46,350 bases of DNA from positions 1 through 46,350 of the forward strand of contig JAOPZA010000168.1 of the NCBI GenBank assembly GCA_025964325.1, given 5' to 3'. The position numbers were made by a program, and so were the translations under genes. The DNA comes from Conexibacter sp. (lineage in GTDB: Bacteria > Actinomycetota > Thermoleophilia > Solirubrobacterales > Solirubrobacteraceae). The notes below the pieces were generated by a model. The model was given only the letters and a program-made list of their open reading frames with translations. It was not told the DNA's origin and did not search any database. Below, piece by piece: positions 24,133 to 36,370 of this stretch; positions within the stretch are counted from its first letter, which is position 1, and each line of letters begins with the position of its first letter.

Positions 24133-25386
24133 CTACGCCTCGACCGCGAGCGCCGAGCTCGCCAGCGGCGGCGTGCGCCGCAGCCGCAGCGCGAGCACCA
24201 GCGCGACCGTCAGCAGCGCGCCCGCGACGGCCGTCACGGCGGTCCACTGTCCGTCGCTCCAAGCGGCGCCGGCAGCGATCCCGGCGAACGAGGAGCCGCC
24301 GTAGTAGGCGAGCAGGTAGAGCGCGGAGGCCTGCGCCGCGGAGCCGGTCCCGCCGCCGCGGCGGCCGACCCAGCTCGAGGCGACCGAGTGGCCGGCGAAG
24401 AAGCCGGCGGTCAGCGTCGCGATCCCGAGCACGATCAGCGGCAGCGCGTGGGCGCTCGTCAGCACGAGCCCGGCGCCGGCGAGGCAGATCGCCAGCGGCA
24501 GCACCGGCCGACGCCCGAGCTTGTCGGCGAGGCGGCCCGCCCAGGCGGAGCTGAAGGAGCCGATCGGGTAGACGAGGAAGACGGCCGCGAGGGCACCCTG
24601 GCCGAGGTGGTAGGGCGGGGCCGAGAGGCGGAAGCCGAGGCCGTTGTAGACGGCGACGAAGGCGCCCATCAGCAGCGCGCCGACGGCGTCGAGCCGCAGC
24701 AGCCCGGGCTCGGTCAGGTCGCCGCGCATGCGCCGCAGGACCGCGCGCGGCTCGAACGGCCGCGGCGTGAAGTGGACCGAGGCGGGCAGCAGCTTCAGGA
24801 ACGCGAGCGCGCAGACGAGCCCGAGGCCGGCCACGCCGAGCAGCGCGAGCTGCCAGCCGCCGACGTCGGCCAGCTCGCCGGCGACGAGCCGCCCCGACAT
24901 CCCGCCGATCGCGTTGCCGCCGATGTAGAGGCCGATCGAGAGCCCGAGCGAGGCGCCGTGCACCTCCTCCGAGAGGTATGCCATCGCGACCGCCGGCAGA
25001 CCCGCCAGCGCGACGCCCTCGAGCGCCCGCAGCGCCAGCAGCACGCCATAGCTGGGCGCGAAGGCGCAGGCGAGCGCCAGCAGCGTCGCGGCGAGCAGCG
25101 ACCAGGTCATGACGCGCGTGCGACCCCAGGCGTCCGAGACCCAGCCGGCGAACAGCAGCGTCAGCCCGAGCGTGGCGGTCGAGACGGCGAGCGCGAGGCT
25201 CGACATCGCCGGCGAGACGTGGAACGAGTCCGCCAGCAGCGGCATCAGCGGCTGGGGCGCGTAGAGCAGCGCGAACGTCGCCACGCCGGCGCAGAAGAAG
25301 GCGACCGCAACCCGACGGAACCCCGCCGCCCCAGCGCGGTGGCGCAGGTCGGCGGGGGCGTCGGGTGCGGTCGTGGAGGAGGACAC
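24133..25386 (-). CDS. MFS transporter
   Basis: Major facilitator, 417 aa, twelve predicted helices. Seen: first helix AVAFFCAGVATFALLYAPQPL and the helix 2-3 loop LLFAGWVSDAWGRTRVM (the G-x-x-x-D-R-x-G-R-R signature variant). Resembles YnfM/arabinose-efflux type carriers. Start GTG 25386 with TACCCT 6 nt before it; longer upstream reading runs through the regulatory gap. Divergent from a LysR regulator, which likely controls it. Substrate unknown. Confidence 0.85.
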   Translation of the reverse strand: MSSSTTAPDAPADLRHRAGAAGFRRVAVAFFCAGVATFALLYAPQPLMPLLADSFHVSPAMSSLALAVSTATLGLTLLFAGWVSDAWGRTRVMTWSLLAATLLALACAFAPSYGVLLALRALEGVALAGLPAVAMAYLSEEVHGASLGLSIGLYIGGNAIGGMSGRLVAGELADVGGWQLALLGVAGLGLVCALAFLKLLPASVHFTPRPFEPRAVLRRMRGDLTEPGLLRLDAVGALLMGAFVAVYNGLGFRLSAPPYHLGQGALAAVFLVYPIGSFSSAWAGRLADKLGRRPVLPLAICLAGAGLVLTSAHALPLIVLGIATLTAGFFAGHSVASSWVGRRGGGTGSAAQASALYLLAYYGGSSFAGIAAGAAWSDGQWTAVTAVAGALLTVALVLALRLRRTPPLASSALAVEA

Positions 25387-25447
25387 GGGTCGAGGGTAGG
25401 TGGCCGGGATCGATACTTCCAATGCATGATTGACAATCGATCGATGC

Positions 25448-25470
25448 GCCATCAGCATGTGTGAGATGGC
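25448..25470. promoter_or_regulatory. LysR-type operator candidate
   Basis: GCCATC-N11-GATGGC, an inverted repeat with 11-nt spacing and the T-N11-A form of LysR boxes, lies in the 108-bp gap between the MFS gene and the lysR gene, 25 bp before the lysR start. Confidence 0.6.
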
Positions 25471-25494
25471 ACACCGAATCGCACCTCCTCGACG

Positions 25495-26409
25495 ATGACG
25501 CTGGAAGAGCTGCGCTGGTTCGTCGCGGTCGCCGACCGCGAGCACGTGACCGGCGCCGCCGCCGACCTCCACGTCAGCCAGCCGGCGCTCTCTCGCGCCC
25601 TCGCGCGTGTGCAGGCCCACGTCGGGGTCCCGCTGTTCGACCGCCAGGGCCGGCGGTTGCGGCTCAACCGCTACGGCCGCATCTACCGCGAGCATGCGCG
25701 CCGCGCGCTCGCGGAGCTCGACACCGCGCGCAGCGAACTGGAGGACGCGACCGGCGACGAGCACGGCGTCGTCGTGCTCGCCTTCCTGCACACGCTCGGC
25801 AGCTGGCTCGTGCCGGCGCTGCTGAGCGGCTTCCGGGCCGAGCGGCCCGGCATCTCCTTCCGGCTGATGCAGGACAGCGCCGCAGCGATGCGCGCGGCGC
25901 TGCGCGGCGGCGAGGTCGACCTGATCCTCACGAGCCCGCGGCCCGACGATCCCGCGATCGCCTGGCGCGCGCTCGTGAACGAGCCGCTGCGGCTGGCGGT
26001 CCCGCCGGCCCACCGGCTGGCGACGCGCAAGCGCGTCGGGCTGGCGGAGGTCACGGGCGAGCCGTTCGTCGCGATGAAGGCCGAGTACGGCCTGCGCGGC
26101 ATGACCGACGCGCTCTGCCGCGCGGCCGGCTTCGAGCCGCTCGTCGCCTTCGAAGGCGACGACGTCGGCACGCTGCGTGGGCTGGTCGCCGCCGGCCTCG
26201 GCGTCGCCCTGCTGCCGGCGCCGTACTCGGCGGGGGTCGAGATCGAGCCGCCGACCCCGCACCTGCGGGTCGCCGACGGCGGCTCGTTCCGGACGATCGG
26301 GCTCGCGTGGGAGGAGCGCCGCTATCGCTCGCCGGCGACCGAGGCATTCCGCGCGTTCGTCCTCGCGAACGCCCGCGCGCTGGCCGCCGGCATCGCGCCG
26401 GAGGACTAG
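25495..26409 (+). CDS. LysR-family transcriptional regulator
   Basis: 304-aa LysR regulator. HTH in residues 1-60 (EELRWFVAVADREHVTGAAADLHVSQPALSRALARVQ, strongly typical), then linker and a periplasmic-binding-like effector domain from about 90. Divergent from an MFS transporter with a LysR box between, the classic layout in which the regulator represses itself and activates the neighbour on binding the transported compound. 198 bp of apparently empty sequence follow its stop. Confidence 0.92.
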   Translation: MTLEELRWFVAVADREHVTGAAADLHVSQPALSRALARVQAHVGVPLFDRQGRRLRLNRYGRIYREHARRALAELDTARSELEDATGDEHGVVVLAFLHTLGSWLVPALLSGFRAERPGISFRLMQDSAAAMRAALRGGEVDLILTSPRPDDPAIAWRALVNEPLRLAVPPAHRLATRKRVGLAEVTGEPFVAMKAEYGLRGMTDALCRAAGFEPLVAFEGDDVGTLRGLVAAGLGVALLPAPYSAGVEIEPPTPHLRVADGGSFRTIGLAWEERRYRSPATEAFRAFVLANARALAAGIAPED

Positions 26410-26607
26410 GCCCTAGCCCTCACGCTCGCCGGCGACCGGATCTGCGCCATGACCCGCTTCGACGACAGCGTGCTCCCATGGTTCGGGCTACCGCGATCGC
26501 TCCCGAGCAGATAGCCAGAATTCCGAGCGATGGATGTGCGCGGCAGCGCAACACACACCGGCGCCGCCCCCCCGAATACGCCTCATGACCCACTTCTCAA
26601 ACACGCT

Positions 26608-27735
26608 CTAGACGCCCGCGTGCGCTCTCGGGCGTCTGGGCGGCGGCTGGTAGCCGGCGTGCGGCACGATCCGGCCGCCCGCGACGCTGACGCCGGCCGA
26701 GCCGAAGTCCTCGCGTGAGACGCGCGTCACGAGCCGCGCCGCGGCCGCCGCGGGATCGGCGTGGGGCACCCCGAGCCGCGAGAGCCGCAGCGAGCTGAGC
26801 GTGCCGGAGGCGAACGCGCCGTCCGGCCCGAGCTGGACCGACAGCAGCGCGCTGATCCCGGTCACCGGGCCGATCCCGAAGTTGCCGTAGCCGGCGAGGT
26901 TGCCGAGCGAGTAGGCGATCAGCCGGCCGTGGTCGATCTCCATCCCGCGCAGCACGTGGGGACCCGAGCCGACGACCAGGTCGGCGCCGGCGGCGATCGC
27001 CGCGTGCGCGAAGGCGCGCGTGTTGCCGCGGTGCTCGCCGTAGGCGATCTCGTCGCGGTCGGGCGTGTGCGTCTGGTCGGAGCCCTCCGCGCCGGCGTGG
27101 AGGAAGACCACGACGACGTTCGCGCGTCTTGATGCCGCGGCGATCTGCGCCCGCGCGCCGCGGAGGTCGTTGATCGACGACGCCCATGGGTAGGCCGAGA
27201 AGCCGAGGAACGCGACGCGGGCGAGCGGCAGCCGCCGGACCGTGATCTCCCCCGGGCGTCCGGTGACGGCGATGCCCTGGCGGTCGACGGCGCGCACGGT
27301 CTGGTCGAGGCCGGTCGCGCCGAAGTCGTAGGCGTGGTTGTTCGCGACGTTGACGACGTCGATGCCCGCCGCCTGCAGCCCGGCGGCGTTCGCGGCGGGC
27401 GCCTGGAAGGCGAAGCAGGTGCTGCTCGCGCCCGGCGCGCACTTCGCCGGGCCGCCGCTGCCGAGCGTGCCCTCGAGGTTGACCGCGGCGAGGTCGGCCG
27501 CGCGCGTCTGCGGTGCGACCGCGGAGAGCAGCGTGCGCGCGAGGTCGGGCGGGTTACCGTAAGACGAGCCGAGCGTCACGTCGCCGCCCCAGGCGAAGGT
27601 CAACGGCTGGCCCGGCGGAAGTCTCTCCCCCGCCGCCGCTGCACGCGCGCTGCCGGCGAGCAGCGCGACCGCGCACGCGCCGAGCGCAGCGGCACGCAGC
27701 GCGCGGCGACCTACAGGGCTCGATCGCGATCCCAC
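26608..27735 (-). CDS. CapA-family metallophosphatase-like secreted protein
   Basis: 375-aa CapA/PgsA-type protein with a calcineurin-like metallophosphoesterase fold. Seen: N-terminal signal (ALRAAALGACAVALLAGSARA), metal-site segments GGDVTLG, VNLEGTL, NVANNHAYDFG, VVFLHAGAE and VGSGPHVLRGMEI. Known members take part in poly-gamma-glutamate capsule formation, but no pgsBC genes are here, so the role is unsure. GTG 27735 is chosen since TAGACT lies 7 nt upstream; the TAG is also the stop codon of the preceding large gene. Confidence 0.85.
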   Translation of the reverse strand: MGSRSSPVGRRALRAAALGACAVALLAGSARAAAAGERLPPGQPLTFAWGGDVTLGSSYGNPPDLARTLLSAVAPQTRAADLAAVNLEGTLGSGGPAKCAPGASSTCFAFQAPAANAAGLQAAGIDVVNVANNHAYDFGATGLDQTVRAVDRQGIAVTGRPGEITVRRLPLARVAFLGFSAYPWASSINDLRGARAQIAAASRRANVVVVFLHAGAEGSDQTHTPDRDEIAYGEHRGNTRAFAHAAIAAGADLVVGSGPHVLRGMEIDHGRLIAYSLGNLAGYGNFGIGPVTGISALLSVQLGPDGAFASGTLSSLRLSRLGVPHADPAAAAARLVTRVSREDFGSAGVSVAGGRIVPHAGYQPPPRRPRAHAGV

Positions 27736-27745
27736 GCGCGGCAGT

Positions 27746-30700
27746 CTACGGCCGCGTCGACGCCTCGACCCGCGAGCTGGAGAAGCCGCCGACGCCACAG
27801 TAGCCGGGTACGTCGGGCGAGCTCGGCTGGAGCATCTTCGGCCGCTGCACGGTCCAGCTCGCGTGGTCGTAGAACCACGGTGCGACGAGGCCGGCGTGGT
27901 TGTACGCCGGGGAGCCGAACAGCTCGTCGGCGAGCGTACCGCTCTGCGCGATCGCGCTCGACTGCTTGTCCTTGTAGGACCCGTGCAGCATCGCCATCAT
28001 CTGGGCCGCCCGGGGCGCGCCGCTCGCGAACATGTTGAGGGGGAAGAACGTCGTCGACGGGGCCGCGTTCTTCCACGGGTAGTGCGCCCGTGGCGCGCGC
28101 GAGTAGATGCAGAACGTCTGCGCCGCTTGCGCGGGGGCGATGCCGGGGATCCGCACGAGGTCGTAGGCCGCCGGGACGATCGCGGTGTAGAGCCACTGCT
28201 TGACGCCGAGCCGCAGGTTCGCGTACTGCTGCGCGACCGTCGTCGTGCTGACGCCCCAGGTACCGAGGACATCGCCGCCCGCCGTCGACAGCTTGCCGTA
28301 GTCGGAGACGAGGATGTCGCCGTAGGAGCCGAGGGCGAAGTACGCCGTCATGAGATGCTGGTCGACCTCCCCGCCGACCTCGTTCGCCTTCGCCTGGATC
28401 GCCCAGTCGGGCGACGGGACGCCGTCGTCCGAGGTCAGCTCGGAGGCGATGTCGAGCGCGGCGGCGATCGGGCCGAACGCCTCGCCGACCTCCGGCACCT
28501 CGGCGGCGCCGTACAGCAGCGAGGCGGCCAAGCTGAGGTTCGCGCTGACCTGGCTCGTGCGCTCGACCGGGATGCTCCCCATCACCGTCGTGGCGATCCC
28601 GTCAGCCGCGATCGCCGTCGACTCGTTGGCCAGCGAGAACGGGGTCTGCAGGTCTCCGATCATGTTCCACACGTTCTCGACGTCGCCCAGCTCGTTGCTC
28701 AGCTCGGTCTTGACCGCGGCGAAGTCGGCGGCCGTGAACGCCCGCGTCCCGCCGCTCGGGTACGTCACGTTGCCGAGCTTCTGCGCGAGCCCCGCGATCG
28801 CGGCGCCGTTGCAGTACTCGGCGTGCAGGTCGGGCTGCGGCGTCGAGGAGCAGAGCGCCGGGCCCTGCGTCGGAACGCCGAGCTGGGCCGCGATGTACGT
28901 CCCGGCCGCGCGCTTGCCCGGCGTGTCCGTCTGTGGCCACGGCGTCGGCGGCTGGAACGCGACCTGCTCGAGGCCGTAGTTGGCGCCGCCGACCGAGTCC
29001 GCCAGCGTCGCGCGCAATGCGCCGTCGGGGCGCCGCTTCAGCAGCCCGGCGAGGCTGTCGCCGCCGTGGGCGGTCCATTGCGAGCTGGCCTCGGCCGCGG
29101 GCTCGGCGCCGCTCGACCGATCGCTCGGCGCCGGGTTGCCGATCAGCGCGTAGCCGCCGCTGCCGTCGAGCCCGAGGAACATCCATTCGCTGCCGCCGAG
29201 CCGCTCGAGCTGCTGACCGACGTTCACGGACCATGCGGTCGTCGGCCGCGGGTGGCCGATGCTCTGGACCACGACCGTGCTGCCGGAGATCGCGTTCGCC
29301 CTCTGCAGCAGCCCGGCGAGCGCGCTCTGCTGCTGCGCGTCGGCTCCCGGATCGCCGGTGTTCGTGCCGAAGACGGCCGGCGTGCCGAGCACCGGGCGCA
29401 GGGCGGCGTCGGTCACGAGGACCTCGAAGCCGGCGTTCGCGTTCGAGGGCAGCGAGCCGGGGTAGCTCGCGCCGCCGAGCGCGATCGTGTTCGAGCGCGC
29501 GGTCGCGCTGCCGCTCGTCTCGATCGAGACGCGGTCGGGTGAGACGAAGCGGTAGACCTTCGCGCCGCCGGCCAAGAGGGGGACCGTCTGCTGCAGCCAT
29601 CCGGTCATCTCACCGGGCTGGCCGATGCTACCGGAGCCGTTGCTCTCGGTCAGGCCCTCGTTGCGCGCCGCCGTCGCAGGGCTGTCGAAGATGCCCTGCA
29701 CGATCGTCGAGCCGGGCCCGGTGATGACCGCGAGCACCTGATGCTGCGCGACGTACTGCGCGCCGGTCAGCATCGCCCACGTCTGGGGGTCCGCGCCCGA
29801 CGGGACGAACGACGTGCCGAGCTCCTCGAGCGTGCTGGCGTCGAGGAACAGGACGTAGGCCCGGTTCGCCGGGATCGCGTAGAAGGACTCGCCGACGCGG
29901 ACGCAGGTCTGGCCGTCGACGGTCGCGCGCGAGTCGAACGCGACGCCCAGCGGCGCGCTCGTCGGCGCAAGCTCGAGCGGCAGGGACTGCGTCGTGCAGC
30001 CGTTGCCGACCTGTGGCGCGGGCGTCAGCGTCCCGGCCGGAAGCTGACCCCTCGGCGTCGAGCTCGGCCGGATCGTCTCGAGCGAGGACGCGGCCAGCAG
30101 CGGCAGCGGCGTCGACGCGATCGGCTGGCCGCTCGGCGTCGTCAGGTCCATCAGCGGGCCGCCGGGAGTCGTCCCGGCGGCGGCCGCGACGGCACAGCCG
30201 GACGCGGCCGCTCGCGCGTGACCGCCGCGTCCACCGGTCTCCGTGACGGTCAGCGCCAGCTGGTAGCGGCCGGGATGGTCGGCGAGCAGGCGCGGACGGG
30301 CGCTCGTGGCGCCCACCAGCCGCGCATGCGCGCGGCGAGGAGCCCCCACGACCCGCCAGCGGAAGCGCAGACGGCCGTGCCCGCTCGCGCGCGTGGCGCG
30401 CGCGTCGAGCCGGATCGCATCCCCCTGCCGCGGGCGGTTCGGCAGCGTGACGCCGACGAGCGGCGCACCACGGCGCACGAGCACGCTGCGGCGCACGACC
30501 TGCGTGCGATCGCCGGTGCCGCGCGCCTGCACGACGATGCGGTTGCGTCCGAAGCGGACGCCCGCGGTCGTACCGAGCGAGACGACGGTCAGCTGCTTCG
30601 CGCGGAGGCGCAGCGGCGTCGCCAGGCGCCGTCCGTTGACCGTGACGGTCGCCTCGGCGAGCCGCCGCAGCACGCGCACCTGCAGGCGCACCCCACCCCG

Positions 30701-30850
30701 GATGGACGCCGGCAGGCCGACCGCGACGAGGCTCGTGCCGGCGCGCTGGGGAGTCGTCGAGCGCTTGGCGCTCGCGGCCGCCGGCGCGAGCAGCGAAATG
30801 GCCAGGAGCAGCAGGAACAGGGTTCTGAGTGGGGAGCCGAGTGTGCGCAT
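27746..30850 (-). CDS. Large secreted protein, 1034 aa, unknown function
   Basis: I do not recognise a family. A clear signal peptide (TLFLLLLAISLLAPAAASAKR) is followed by about 180 residues of beta-rich, Ig/PKD-like sequence (VRVLRRLAEATVTVNGRRL; YQLALTVTETGG), a Pro/Thr-rich stretch, then a long region poor in basic residues without recognised repeats. Few cysteines, which could form disulfides. No LPXTG and no hydrophobic tail, so it is probably released or held on the wall non-covalently. The stop TAG lies inside the promoter hexamer of the downstream capA-like gene. Confidence 0.75.
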   Translation of the reverse strand: MRTLGSPLRTLFLLLLAISLLAPAAASAKRSTTPQRAGTSLVAVGLPASIRGGVRLQVRVLRRLAEATVTVNGRRLATPLRLRAKQLTVVSLGTTAGVRFGRNRIVVQARGTGDRTQVVRRSVLVRRGAPLVGVTLPNRPRQGDAIRLDARATRASGHGRLRFRWRVVGAPRRAHARLVGATSARPRLLADHPGRYQLALTVTETGGRGGHARAAASGCAVAAAAGTTPGGPLMDLTTPSGQPIASTPLPLLAASSLETIRPSSTPRGQLPAGTLTPAPQVGNGCTTQSLPLELAPTSAPLGVAFDSRATVDGQTCVRVGESFYAIPANRAYVLFLDASTLEELGTSFVPSGADPQTWAMLTGAQYVAQHQVLAVITGPGSTIVQGIFDSPATAARNEGLTESNGSGSIGQPGEMTGWLQQTVPLLAGGAKVYRFVSPDRVSIETSGSATARSNTIALGGASYPGSLPSNANAGFEVLVTDAALRPVLGTPAVFGTNTGDPGADAQQQSALAGLLQRANAISGSTVVVQSIGHPRPTTAWSVNVGQQLERLGGSEWMFLGLDGSGGYALIGNPAPSDRSSGAEPAAEASSQWTAHGGDSLAGLLKRRPDGALRATLADSVGGANYGLEQVAFQPPTPWPQTDTPGKRAAGTYIAAQLGVPTQGPALCSSTPQPDLHAEYCNGAAIAGLAQKLGNVTYPSGGTRAFTAADFAAVKTELSNELGDVENVWNMIGDLQTPFSLANESTAIAADGIATTVMGSIPVERTSQVSANLSLAASLLYGAAEVPEVGEAFGPIAAALDIASELTSDDGVPSPDWAIQAKANEVGGEVDQHLMTAYFALGSYGDILVSDYGKLSTAGGDVLGTWGVSTTTVAQQYANLRLGVKQWLYTAIVPAAYDLVRIPGIAPAQAAQTFCIYSRAPRAHYPWKNAAPSTTFFPLNMFASGAPRAAQMMAMLHGSYKDKQSSAIAQSGTLADELFGSPAYNHAGLVAPWFYDHASWTVQRPKMLQPSSPDVPGYCGVGGFSSSRVEASTRP

Positions 30851-30929
30851 TCGCGGAAATGTACGGCCCCGCGCGGAGGAAAGCGCGTCAGCGCGCCAAC
30901 CTCAAGTTTCGGCCGCTGCTACCGATGCG

Positions 30930-33943
<3,014 letters not shown>

Positions 33944-34080
33944 CACACCGTCCATGGTATTGGCTCGGCCCGCCGGCTCGACCGACACGGCGGGCCGCTC
34001 ACCGGCCAGCCACGCTGATCCGCTCGCCGACCCGGCCGGCCGCTCACCCTCCCTCGTCGCTGCAGTGCAGCGGCAGCCCC

Positions 34081-34830
34081 CTATACCAGCAGCGCCCGCC
34101 CGTCGAACCCCACCCCGACGAGGTAGAGCCCGTGCGGCGCCGCCGTCGCGCCGGCCCGCTCGCGTGGCGCGCCCTCGAGCAGCACGAGGAAGTCCTCCAG
34201 CGAGCGGCGGCCGCCGGCGACCTCGAGCATCGTCCCGACGAGCACGCGGTTCATGTTGCGCAGGAAGGCGTCGGCCTCGATCCAGAACTCGAGCAGGTCG
34301 CCGCGGGCCTGCCAGCGCGCGGTGAGCACGTCGCGCCGGAAGCGCACGTGGTGGGTCTCGGTCGGCGTGAAGGCGGTGAAGTCGTGCGTCCCGACGAGCG
34401 CCTCCGCGCACGCGTCGAGCGCGTCACGGTCGAGCGGTCGCGGCCACCACAGCGCGCGGCCGCGCTCGTGCGCGCTGCGTGCCCGCCGCGCGAGCAGCCG
34501 GTAGCAGTAGGCGCGGCTCGTGGCGTCGTGGCGTGCGCTGAAGCCGGGCGCGACCGCCTCCGACGCGAGCACGGCGACGTCGTCGGGGAGCAGGCCGTTG
34601 AGCGCCCGCGGCACGACGGGCGGCCCCGCGTAGCTGACGACCTGCGCGCGGGCGTGGACGCCGGCGTCGGTGCGCCCGGCGACCGTCAGCGGCACGGCCT
34701 CGCGCCGCAGTGCGGTCGTGATTGCGCGCTCGAGCTCGTCCTCGACGGTGCGCCGACCGGGCTGTCGAGCCCAGCCGGCGAAGTCTCGCCCGTCGTATTC
34801 CAGCGTGACTCTGGTGACGTGCGCGGTCAC
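34081..34830 (-). CDS. truA: tRNA pseudouridine synthase A
   Basis: Converts uridines 38-40 of the tRNA anticodon arm to pseudouridine. 249 aa; seen: LEYDGRDFAGWARQPG start, the catalytic aspartate in AGRTDAGVHARAQV, RAYCYRLL and the late NMNRVLVGTMLEV segment. GTG 34830 starts it. It is the last gene of the ribosomal operon, as in many actinobacteria and Firmicutes, behind a 75-bp gap with competing hairpins. Confidence 0.95.
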   Translation of the reverse strand: MTAHVTRVTLEYDGRDFAGWARQPGRRTVEDELERAITTALRREAVPLTVAGRTDAGVHARAQVVSYAGPPVVPRALNGLLPDDVAVLASEAVAPGFSARHDATSRAYCYRLLARRARSAHERGRALWWPRPLDRDALDACAEALVGTHDFTAFTPTETHHVRFRRDVLTARWQARGDLLEFWIEADAFLRNMNRVLVGTMLEVAGGRRSLEDFLVLLEGAPRERAGATAAPHGLYLVGVGFDGRALLV

Positions 34831-34878
34831 GAACTCGCCCCGGCCCCGGAAGAACGAGCCCTCTGGGCGAGTTCTTCC
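34831..34878 (-). promoter_or_regulatory. Competing hairpins before truA
   Basis: On the minus strand a hairpin GGAAGAAC/GTTCTTCC with an inner GCCC-AGA-GGGC stem spans 34878-34848. Its first arm contains GAACTCGCCC (34874-34865), which also pairs perfectly over 10 bp with GGGCGAGTTC at 34840-34831, right against the truA GTG. The two folds exclude each other, as in attenuators or start-codon masking. Confidence 0.5.
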
Positions 34879-34902
34879 AATGGAACGCGAGGCGCCAGCC
34901 GA
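34878..34902. repeat. Decayed palindromic element between rplQ and truA
   Basis: CAATGGAAC-GCGA-GGCGCCAGCCGA matches CAATGGAAT-CGGCGCCAGCCGA of the ligA array except for a small indel, and is broken off after the core. A degenerate intergenic copy of the family. Confidence 0.45.
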
Positions 34903-34905
34903 GCG

Positions 34906-35259
34906 TTACACGAGTTCGATGAACACCATCTCGGTCGCGTCGGAGCGACGCGGACCGAGCTTGAGGATGCGGGTGTAGCCACCCGGACGCTCCGTGTAGC
35001 GCGGAGCGATCTCCTCGAACAGCTTGTAGACGCTGTACTTGTCCTGGCCGAGCGCGGAGAGGGCCTGGCGGCGGGCGTGGAGATCACCGCGCTTCGCGAG
35101 CGTGATGAGCTTCTCCAGCTCCGGCTTCACCGCCTTCGCCTTCGTCTCGGACGTTCTGATGCGCTCGTGGGCGATGACCTCTCTGCAGAGGTTCGCGAGC
35201 AGCGCCTTGCGATGCGAGGCGCTGCGGGAGAGCTGGTATCGGTTCCGCTGATGACGCAT
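34906..35259 (-). CDS. rplQ: 50S ribosomal protein L17
   Basis: 117 aa, standard length. Seen: [24 protein letters not shown], the conserved N-terminus, and the C-terminal [25 protein letters not shown]17 lines the exit-tunnel side of the large subunit. Follows rpoA by 24 bp at the end of the alpha operon, with a gap and hairpins before truA. Confidence 0.97.
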   Translation of the reverse strand: MRHQRNRYQLSRSASHRKALLANLCREVIAHERIRTSETKAKAVKPELEKLITLAKRGDLHARRQALSALGQDKYSVYKLFEEIAPRYTERPGGYTRILKLGPRRSDATEMVFIELV

Positions 35260-35283
35260 GGGATCGGGAAGGGTACCTGTTCG

Positions 35284-36267
35284 TCAGTCCTGGCGGAGGT
35301 GCAGTCCGCGACCCTCGAGCGTCTCGATGACCTCGTCGATCGACTTCTTGCCGAAATTCGGGATCGCGTTGAGCTCGTTCTCGGTCTTCGAGATGAGGTC
35401 GCCGACCGTCTGGATGCCCGCCCGCTTGAGGCAGTTGTACGAGCGCACGCCGAGCTCGAGCTCCTCGATCAGGATGTCGTCCATGGCGTTCGCCGGACGA
35501 CCACCGCCGCCACCGGCCGCAGCGCCGCCGCCGATGCCCTGCTCGAGCGCGCCGAGTCCGCCCGTGTCGCGCAGCTCCACGACGCGGTCGGCGTCCGTGA
35601 AGATCGCCAGCTGCGAGATCAGGATCTCGGCCGCCTCGCGCAGCGCGGCGTGGGGGTCGATCGAGCCGTCGGTCTCGATGTCGAGCGTCAGTCTGTCGAA
35701 GTCCGTCTTCTGGCCGACGCGGGCCTGCTCGACCGCGTAGGCGACGCGGCGCACCGGCGAGAAGATCGAGTCGATCGGAATCACGCCGATCGGCTGGTCG
35801 GCCGACTTGTTCTCCTCCGCCGGACGGTAGCCGCGGCCGCGCCCGATCGTGAGGTAGACCTCGAGCTTCGTTCTCTTCTCGAGCGTCGCGATGTGCGCGT
35901 CCGGGTTGAGGATCTCGACTCCCGAGGGCAGGTCGATGTCCTTCGCGGTGATCTCGCCCGGACCCGTGACGACCAGCGGCGCCTCGATCTCGGTCGCGTC
36001 CGAGTGCATCCGGCAGACGACGCCCTTGAGGTTCAGGACGATGTCGGTGACGTCCTCCTTGACCCCGGGGATCGTCGAGAACTCGTGCGCGACACCCTCG
36101 ATCCGCACGCTCGTGACCGCGGCGCCGGCGAGCGAGGACAGCAGGACGCGGCGCAGCGAGTTGCCGAACGTGTATCCGAACCCACGGTCAAGCGGCTCGA
36201 TCGTGAAGGAGCCGCGGTTCTCCTCGACGGTCTCTGTGGTGATTCGTGGGACTTGGAAGTCAAGCAT
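35284..36267 (-). CDS. rpoA: RNA polymerase alpha subunit
   Basis: 327 aa. N-terminal dimerisation domain (residues about 10-235) with the conserved FGNSLRRVLLSS, then a Gly/Ala-rich linker (GGGAAAGGGGG, about 240-255), longer than usual, and the DNA-binding C-terminal domain with LELGVRSYNCLKRAGIQTVGDL. Start ATG has TTAGGAACC upstream. A 103-bp gap with GC-rich inverted repeats separates it from rpsD and could hold a regulatory site. Confidence 0.98.
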   Translation of the reverse strand: MLDFQVPRITTETVEENRGSFTIEPLDRGFGYTFGNSLRRVLLSSLAGAAVTSVRIEGVAHEFSTIPGVKEDVTDIVLNLKGVVCRMHSDATEIEAPLVVTGPGEITAKDIDLPSGVEILNPDAHIATLEKRTKLEVYLTIGRGRGYRPAEENKSADQPIGVIPIDSIFSPVRRVAYAVEQARVGQKTDFDRLTLDIETDGSIDPHAALREAAEILISQLAIFTDADRVVELRDTGGLGALEQGIGGGAAAGGGGGRPANAMDDILIEELELGVRSYNCLKRAGIQTVGDLISKTENELNAIPNFGKKSIDEVIETLEGRGLHLRQD

Positions 36268-36370
36268 CGGGGTCGGTTCCTAACGTCGTCGTGTCGTGCC
36301 ACCCGCCGCGGGGCGGTCATCCGGGGCGTCACAGGGCCGCCGTCCGCGGGCCATGCAACGGATATGAGGC

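Noticed and set aside
26410-26607. Small gene in the gap after lysR
   Set aside because: Only a 21-codon frame without ribosome site; no promoter, hairpin or RNA feature I can support.
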